A stretch of DNA of 38,419 bases from Calidifontimicrobium sp964618555 (GTDB taxonomy: Bacteria > Pseudomonadota > Gammaproteobacteria > Burkholderiales > Burkholderiaceae_C): NCBI GenBank assembly GCA_964618555.1, contig CAZUBF010000015.1:1-38419 (forward strand), given 5' to 3'. This document shows positions 34,691 through 38,419 of this stretch, piece by piece; position 1 is the stretch's first letter, and every line of letters begins with the position of its first letter. The notes under the pieces are model-generated. The model worked only from the letters and a program-made list of their open reading frames with translations. It made no database searches and had not been told where the DNA came from. The translations under genes were made by a program, and so were the position numbers.

Positions 34691-35077
34691 ATGAGCGTTT
34701 CCCTGACCGCCGGCCAGCGCGCACAGCTCGAGAGCGAGCTGGCGTTGCGCCGCCGTGCCCTCGAGCAGCAGCTCGCCGAGCACCTGCACGGGCAGAGCCG
34801 AGCCGACCGTGCGCACGACGTGCTGACGCAGGACGGCGACGATGCGCCGCAGCGCCTGCCCGAGCGCGAGATCGCCGCGGCGCTGACCGACCTCGAGCGG
34901 CGTGAACTCGACGCCGTGGTCGCCGCGTTGCAGCGGCTGGAGCGCGGTGACTACGGCGCCTGCGTCGATTGCGGCACCGACATCCCCTTCGACCGGCTGC
35001 GCGCCGAGCCGTGGGCGCTGCGCTGCGTCGACTGCGCGTCGGCGCACGAGCGCGCAGGCGCGCTGCGCATGCCCTGA
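34691..35077 (+). CDS. DksA/TraR-family zinc-finger protein
   Basis: A 128-residue protein. The long N-terminal coiled coil (about residues 5-85) has an acidic tip (DGDDAPQ), then the four-Cys zinc site Cys91, Cys94, Cys112 and Cys115 (CVDC...CVDC). This is the DksA/TraR pattern: the coiled coil reaches into the RNA polymerase secondary channel and the acidic tip affects initiation, often with ppGpp. It is shorter than housekeeping DksA (about 150), so it is likely a paralogue. GAGGAG at 34676-34681 supports the start at 34691; upstream ATGs lack one. Confidence 0.9.
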   Translation: MSVSLTAGQRAQLESELALRRRALEQQLAEHLHGQSRADRAHDVLTQDGDDAPQRLPEREIAAALTDLERRELDAVVAALQRLERGDYGACVDCGTDIPFDRLRAEPWALRCVDCASAHERAGALRMP

Positions 35078-35122
35078 GCCACGTCCCGCCACACCGTTTC
35101 CAGACCTCCGAGAAGGACCGAC

Positions 35123-35503
35123 ATGAGCCTGTTCCACGCCGTCCTGCGCATCGACCACGAGCACGCGCAGGTGCTGCAGTTCGACCCCGACCACGTCGAG
35201 TCGCAGAAGCTCAAGGCGCACCACCACCCGACGCCCTACCACCGCAGCCAAGTGCGCAGCGAGCACGAGTTCTTCGGCGAGGTCTGCGCCGCGCTCGACG
35301 GCATCGCCGAGGTGCTGGTGGTCGGCTCGCGCACCGCGCTGGCCGACTTCCGCCACTACGTCGAGAAGCACCGGCCGCAGGCGGCCAAGCATGTGGTCGG
35401 GTACGAGACGGTCGATCATCCCAGCGACGGGCAGCTCGTCGCGCTGGCACGGCAGTACTTCCTGAAGTACGACCGCATGAGCGGAACGCCGACGCCGACC
35501 TGA
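35123..35503 (+). CDS. Small protein resembling a bacterial eRF1-like (Pelota/baeRF) domain
   Basis: A 126-residue cytoplasmic protein starting 45 bp after the DksA-like gene, with a GAAGGA ribosome site. The N-terminal half is His-rich (LKAHHHPTPYHRSQ). The C-terminal half has AEVLVVGSRTALADFRHYVEKHRPQAAKHVVGYETVDHPSDGQLVALARQYF, resembling domain 3 of eRF1/Pelota-type proteins, where a GP/G-S...FxxY pattern precedes VVDHP-like residues. I am not certain of the family. Proximity to a DksA paralogue suggests a stress or translation-related pair. Confidence 0.65.
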   Translation: MSLFHAVLRIDHEHAQVLQFDPDHVESQKLKAHHHPTPYHRSQVRSEHEFFGEVCAALDGIAEVLVVGSRTALADFRHYVEKHRPQAAKHVVGYETVDHPSDGQLVALARQYFLKYDRMSGTPTPT

Positions 35504-35521
35504 TCTCGGCGTCGGGCCCGG

Positions 35522-35553
35522 GCGGCGCAGCGGCGCAGCGGCGCAGCGGCGCC
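35522..35553. repeat. 8-bp tandem repeat
   Basis: Three exact copies of GCGGCGCA plus a fourth ending in C, in the 119-bp gap between the eRF1-like gene and the Na/Pi cotransporter. Copy number may vary between strains. No function is apparent. Confidence 0.7.
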
Positions 35554-35622
35554 TGCGCACGGCGTCACGCCTGCGCCCCGGCGCGAGCGGGCCGACGCGG
35601 CGGCGCAGCCGATACTGCGCGC

Positions 35623-37242
35623 ATGACCTGGACCCAGGGCCTCGTCCTGCTCGGGCCGCTGCTGGGCGGTGTCGGGCTGTTCCTGCTCGGCATGAGCCTG
35701 ATGACCGACGGCCTGAAGGTCGCCGCCGGGCCGGCGCTCGAGCAGATCCTCGCGCGTTCGACGCGCACCCGCCTGCACGGGCTGGCGTCGGGCGTGCTGA
35801 TCACCGCGGCGGTGCAGTCGTCGACCGCGGTCACGATGGCCGCGATCGGCTTCGTCAACGCCGGACTGCTGAGCCTGTCACAGGCCCTGTGGGTGCTGTT
35901 CGGCAGCAACGTCGGCACCACGGTCACCGGTTGGGTCGTCGCGCTGGTGGGCCTGCGCGTCGATGTCGACGCCTTCGCACTGCCGCTGGTTGGCATCGGT
36001 GCGCTGCTGCGCGTGTTCGGCCGCCGCCCCGGCGTCGCCGCGGCCGGCCAGGCCGTCGCGGGGTTCGGCGTGCTGTTCCTCGGCATCGGGATGCTGCAGC
36101 AGTCGTTCGGCGCCCTCGCCGAGGGTGTGACGCTGCCCTCGGGCGAAGGCGTGCGGGGCGCGCTGTCGCTGGTGGGCGTCGGCGCCGCGATGACGGTGGT
36201 GATGCAGGCGTCGGCGGCGTCGATGACGCTGGCGCTGGCCGCGGCGCAGAGCGGGCTGATCGACGTGCAGGATGCGGCCGCGGTGATCATCGGCGCCAAC
36301 ATCGGCACCACGGCGACCGCGCTGCTGGCGGCGGTCGGCGCCACGCCCAACGCCAAGCGCGCCGCGGTGGCGCACGTGCTGTTCAACGTGCTCACCGGGG
36401 TCGTCGCGCTGGCGCTGCTGCCGTGGCTGGTGACGGCGATCGGCGAGGCGCGCGAGGCGCTGGGGTTGGCGCGCGATCCGGCGGCCAAGCTGGCGCTGTT
36501 CCACACCGTGTTCAACGTGCTGGGCGTGCTGCTGATGTGGCCGTTGGCCGGTGCGTTGACGCGCTGGCTGACGCAGCGCTTTCGCACCTTCGAGGAGGAC
36601 GAGGCGCGACCGCGTCACCTCGACGACAACGTGCTGCAGGTGCCGGCGCTGGCGCTCGATGCGTTGCGCCGGGAGGTGCAGCGCCAGGGCGCGATCGCGC
36701 GCCGGGTGGTGTGTCATGCGATCGACGCCGCGCCGGCGGAGGTGCTGGCGCGCGATCGCGCGCTGCTCGAGGCGCTGACCTCGGCCACCGCGCGCTTCGT
36801 CGAGCGCCTGCACCACCAGCCGATGGCCAGCGCCGGCGGGCCGCGACTGGCGCGTGTGCTGCGCATCGAGCGCTACCACGCGTCGGCGGCGGCTGCGGCC
36901 GCCGAGGCCGGTTCGCTGGCCGCGGCCGGCGCACTTCCCGACGAGGTCGCCGCCGTGCACGCGGCATTCCGGCGCGAGGCGCGGACGCTGCTCGACTCGA
37001 TCGACGCGCCGACGGAACCGGTGGCGGCGGCGCGGATCGATGGCATGCTCGACGCCAGCGAGCGGCGTTACCAGGCGTTGAAGTCGGCGTTGCTGGCTGC
37101 CGGCGCCGACGCGCGCATGCCGATGGCGACGATGGACCAGCAGTTGCGCGCCGCCAGCGGGCTGCGCCGCGCACTGCAGCAGGCGGCGAAGGCGGCACGC
37201 CTGGATGCCGAGATTGCCGCCGAAGGGCCTGCCGCCGCATGA
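35623..37242 (+). CDS. Na/Pi cotransporter family protein with PhoU-like tail
   Basis: A 539-residue protein. The membrane half (about residues 1-315) has two NptA/PNaS-type repeats. The first carries AAVQSSTAVTMAAIGFVNAG and GSNVGTT; the second carries VMQASAASMTLALAAAQSG and GANIGTTATALLAAVG. The second QSS motif is QAS. The C-terminal half is helical and PhoU-like (LDALRREVQRQGAIARRVV, ASERRYQALKSALL). It likely moves phosphate, or acts as a Pi homeostasis protein, in the inner membrane. The start at 35623 puts the first helix at residue 6. Its stop overlaps the DUF2062 start (ATGA), so translation is coupled. Confidence 0.9.
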   Translation: MTWTQGLVLLGPLLGGVGLFLLGMSLMTDGLKVAAGPALEQILARSTRTRLHGLASGVLITAAVQSSTAVTMAAIGFVNAGLLSLSQALWVLFGSNVGTTVTGWVVALVGLRVDVDAFALPLVGIGALLRVFGRRPGVAAAGQAVAGFGVLFLGIGMLQQSFGALAEGVTLPSGEGVRGALSLVGVGAAMTVVMQASAASMTLALAAAQSGLIDVQDAAAVIIGANIGTTATALLAAVGATPNAKRAAVAHVLFNVLTGVVALALLPWLVTAIGEAREALGLARDPAAKLALFHTVFNVLGVLLMWPLAGALTRWLTQRFRTFEEDEARPRHLDDNVLQVPALALDALRREVQRQGAIARRVVCHAIDAAPAEVLARDRALLEALTSATARFVERLHHQPMASAGGPRLARVLRIERYHASAAAAAAEAGSLAAAGALPDEVAAVHAAFRREARTLLDSIDAPTEPVAAARIDGMLDASERRYQALKSALLAAGADARMPMATMDQQLRAASGLRRALQQAAKAARLDAEIAAEGPAAA

Positions 37243-37814
37243 CCTCCCTGCTGAAGCGATGGCTGCCGTCGCAAGACGCACTGCGCCGCAACCGCTGGTT
37301 GCGCTGGATCGGCCCGGCGTTGCACCACCCGCGGCTGTGGCACATGAGCCGGCGCGGCGTGGCGCTGGGCATGGCCATCGGCGTGTTCTTCGGTTTGCTG
37401 ATCCCGATCGCGCAGATCCCGCTGTCGGTCGGTGCCGCGGTGCTGCTGCGTGCCAACGTGCCCACCGCCGCGGCGAGCACGCTGGTCAGCAACCCCGCGA
37501 CGTACGGTCCGCTGTACTACGCCGCGTGGCGGCTGGGCAAGGCGATCCTCTGCGAACCGGTCGGCACGACGCAGGAGCCGCCGCTGAGCGAGCCGCCACC
37601 GCTGCCGGACAACGGCCGCGGCTGGTTCACGGTCGCCTGGGAACGCGTGACGGCGCTGGGCAAGCCGCTGCTGCTGGGCATGGCGGTGATGGCCAGCGTG
37701 GTCGGGCTGGCCACCTACCTGATCGCCAACTGGCTGCTGGCGCTGAAGATCGTCTGGCAGCGCCGTCAGCGGTTGCGTCGCCGCGACGTGCGCGCCGGCG
37801 GGCCGCCTTCCTAG
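37239..37814 (+). CDS. DUF2062 membrane protein
   Basis: A 191-residue protein with three to four hydrophobic segments. The DUF2062 signature is RRGVALGMAIGVFFGLLIPIAQIPLSVGAAVLLRANVPTAAASTLVSNPATYGPLYYAAW. The start HHPRLWHMSRRGVALG is typical. Function is unknown in this group; some relatives are linked to glycosyltransferases or envelope lipids. It overlaps the cotransporter gene by four bases (ATGA at 37239-37242), so the two are made together. Confidence 0.92.
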   Translation: MTSLLKRWLPSQDALRRNRWLRWIGPALHHPRLWHMSRRGVALGMAIGVFFGLLIPIAQIPLSVGAAVLLRANVPTAAASTLVSNPATYGPLYYAAWRLGKAILCEPVGTTQEPPLSEPPPLPDNGRGWFTVAWERVTALGKPLLLGMAVMASVVGLATYLIANWLLALKIVWQRRQRLRRRDVRAGGPPS

Positions 37815-37847
37815 AATCGGCGCCATCCGACCCGACCGAGGACCGTA

Positions 37848-38258
37848 ATGCCCACCGTGTTCGAACGCCTGCTCGCCGACGAGCTGCCCTGCGCCAGGGT
37901 CTACGAGGACGACCTGGTGTTCGCCTTCATGGACGCCGGCCAGGTCAACGACGGCCACGTCATCGTCGCGACCAAGCGGCCGTGCGAGACCTTGATGGAC
38001 GCGACCGACGCCGAGGCGGTGGCGCTGATGCGCACGGCGCGTCGCGTCGCGATCGCGGTGCAGGCGGCGTTCGCACCGGCCGGCGTGACGGTGCTGCAGG
38101 CCAACCGGCCCGCCGGCTGGCAGACCGTGCCGCACCTGCACCTGCACGTGCTGCCGCGGCACGACGGCGACGGCGTCGGCCTGACCTGGCCGCGCCGCGA
38201 GCCCGGCATCGAGCGGCTGCGCGAGCTGGCCGCGACGCTCGCGCCGCACCTGGCCTGA
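37848..38258 (+). CDS. HIT-family hydrolase
   Basis: A 136-residue histidine-triad nucleotide-binding protein. The catalytic HLHLHVLPR sits near residues 98-106. Upstream signatures are CARVYEDDLVFAFMDAGQVNDGHVIVATKRP, where the Asp contacts the nucleotide. HIT proteins hydrolyse adenosine phosphoramidates or dinucleoside polyphosphates in the cytoplasm. It is 33 bp after the DUF2062 gene and on the same strand, perhaps one transcript. The start is the first ATG after the gap and fits family length. Confidence 0.94.
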   Translation: MPTVFERLLADELPCARVYEDDLVFAFMDAGQVNDGHVIVATKRPCETLMDATDAEAVALMRTARRVAIAVQAAFAPAGVTVLQANRPAGWQTVPHLHLHVLPRHDGDGVGLTWPRREPGIERLRELAATLAPHLA

Positions 38259-38325
38259 GCGCCACGCCCGTCGCGCACGGGCCCGGCGGTGCAGACCCGC
38301 GCGGGCGCCGCCGGCCGTGCCGCGC

Positions 38326-38419
38326 TCAGGATCCGCGTGCCGCCTTCACCTTCAGCCGCCAGGCGTGCAGCAGCGGCTCGGTGTAGCCGCTGGGCTGCTC
38401 CTTGCCCTTGAACACCAGG
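38326..38419 (-). CDS. glcB: Malate synthase G, C-terminal end (partial)
   Basis: Only the last 30 or so residues are in the window, on the minus strand. The stop (TCA on the plus strand) is at 38326-38328. The readable end LVFKGKEQPSGYTEPLLHAW followed by RLKVKAARGS resembles the C terminus of malate synthase G, where SGYTEPxLH is characteristic. This enzyme condenses glyoxylate with acetyl-CoA to malate. The tail is short, so the call rests on this motif alone. The gene is convergent with the HIT-protein gene. Confidence 0.65.
   Translation of the reverse strand, partial: LVFKGKEQPSGYTEPLLHAWRLKVKAARGS

Noticed and set aside
35522..35553. CRISPR or iteron array
   Set aside because: The four copies are only 8 bp long, contiguous, without spacers, and fit simple slippage.

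Overview
The window is very GC-rich, densely packed chromosomal DNA. Its gene content (yybP-ykoY/TerC manganese locus, YqaA, FFLEELY-motif protein, GMC oxidoreductase cassette, an 8-10 kb run of short operons with AGGAG-type ribosome binding sites) fits a betaproteobacterium of the Burkholderiales, probably near Rubrivivax/Leptothrix/Methylibium. That placement is inferred from protein character, not from a marker gene. There is a 10-N scaffold gap at 4787-4796. I see no rRNA, tRNA, CRISPR array, insertion sequence or prophage.

Layout. 1-2717: a terminal-oxidase-like cassette (heme-copper oxidase subunit I homologue, 58-residue membrane protein, membrane-anchored cytochrome c, SHOCT protein). 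2718-3480: a decayed copper-ATPase locus with a MerR-type operator left in front of it. 3508-7932: an EamA transporter, then glpD and glpK transcribed divergently (glycerol use). 8080-9837: a possible aldolase remnant, an SDR dehydrogenase and a YidB-type protein. 9859-13387 (minus strand): CAP-domain lipoprotein, small Cys-rich secreted protein, SnoaL-like protein, LysE-type exporter, MFS transporter. 13523-17199: an EF-G-like GTPase, a BNR-repeat protein and a MoaD/ThiS-like protein. 17238-19635: a 69-residue unknown protein, a YdcF-type protein, and TerC under a yybP-ykoY riboswitch. 19647-22369 (minus): aldo/keto reductase, purT and an SRPBCC protein. 22460-25268: an HTH-like protein, four consecutive very small genes behind an elaborate palindromic promoter, and an HDOD protein. 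25398-27180: YqaA and hppD. 27531-30602 (minus): a Tat-signal protein, GMC oxidoreductase and alpha/beta hydrolase in one operon. 30669-33193: FFLEELY protein and an acyl-CoA ligase. 33327-38258: a geranylgeranyl-reductase-type flavoprotein, a DksA/TraR protein, an eRF1-like small protein, a Na/Pi cotransporter, a DUF2062 protein and a HIT protein. The window ends inside what looks like the 3' end of malate synthase G.

The most notable observation is the oxidase-like subunit I (115-1800). It aligns along its length with ba3-type cytochrome oxidases and keeps the two low-spin-heme histidines. However, tyrosine sits where the high-spin heme axial His and one CuB His should be, and the HPxVY motif reads HNMHY. 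Either it is an oxidase homologue with a remodelled, possibly non-oxygen-reducing site, or it is a non-catalytic electron carrier. Next in interest are the four-gene small-protein cluster with its 43-bp imperfect palindrome (23092-23134), the riboswitch with two competing CAAGACC copies, and the EF-G-like protein that lacks the catalytic His of the DTPGH motif.
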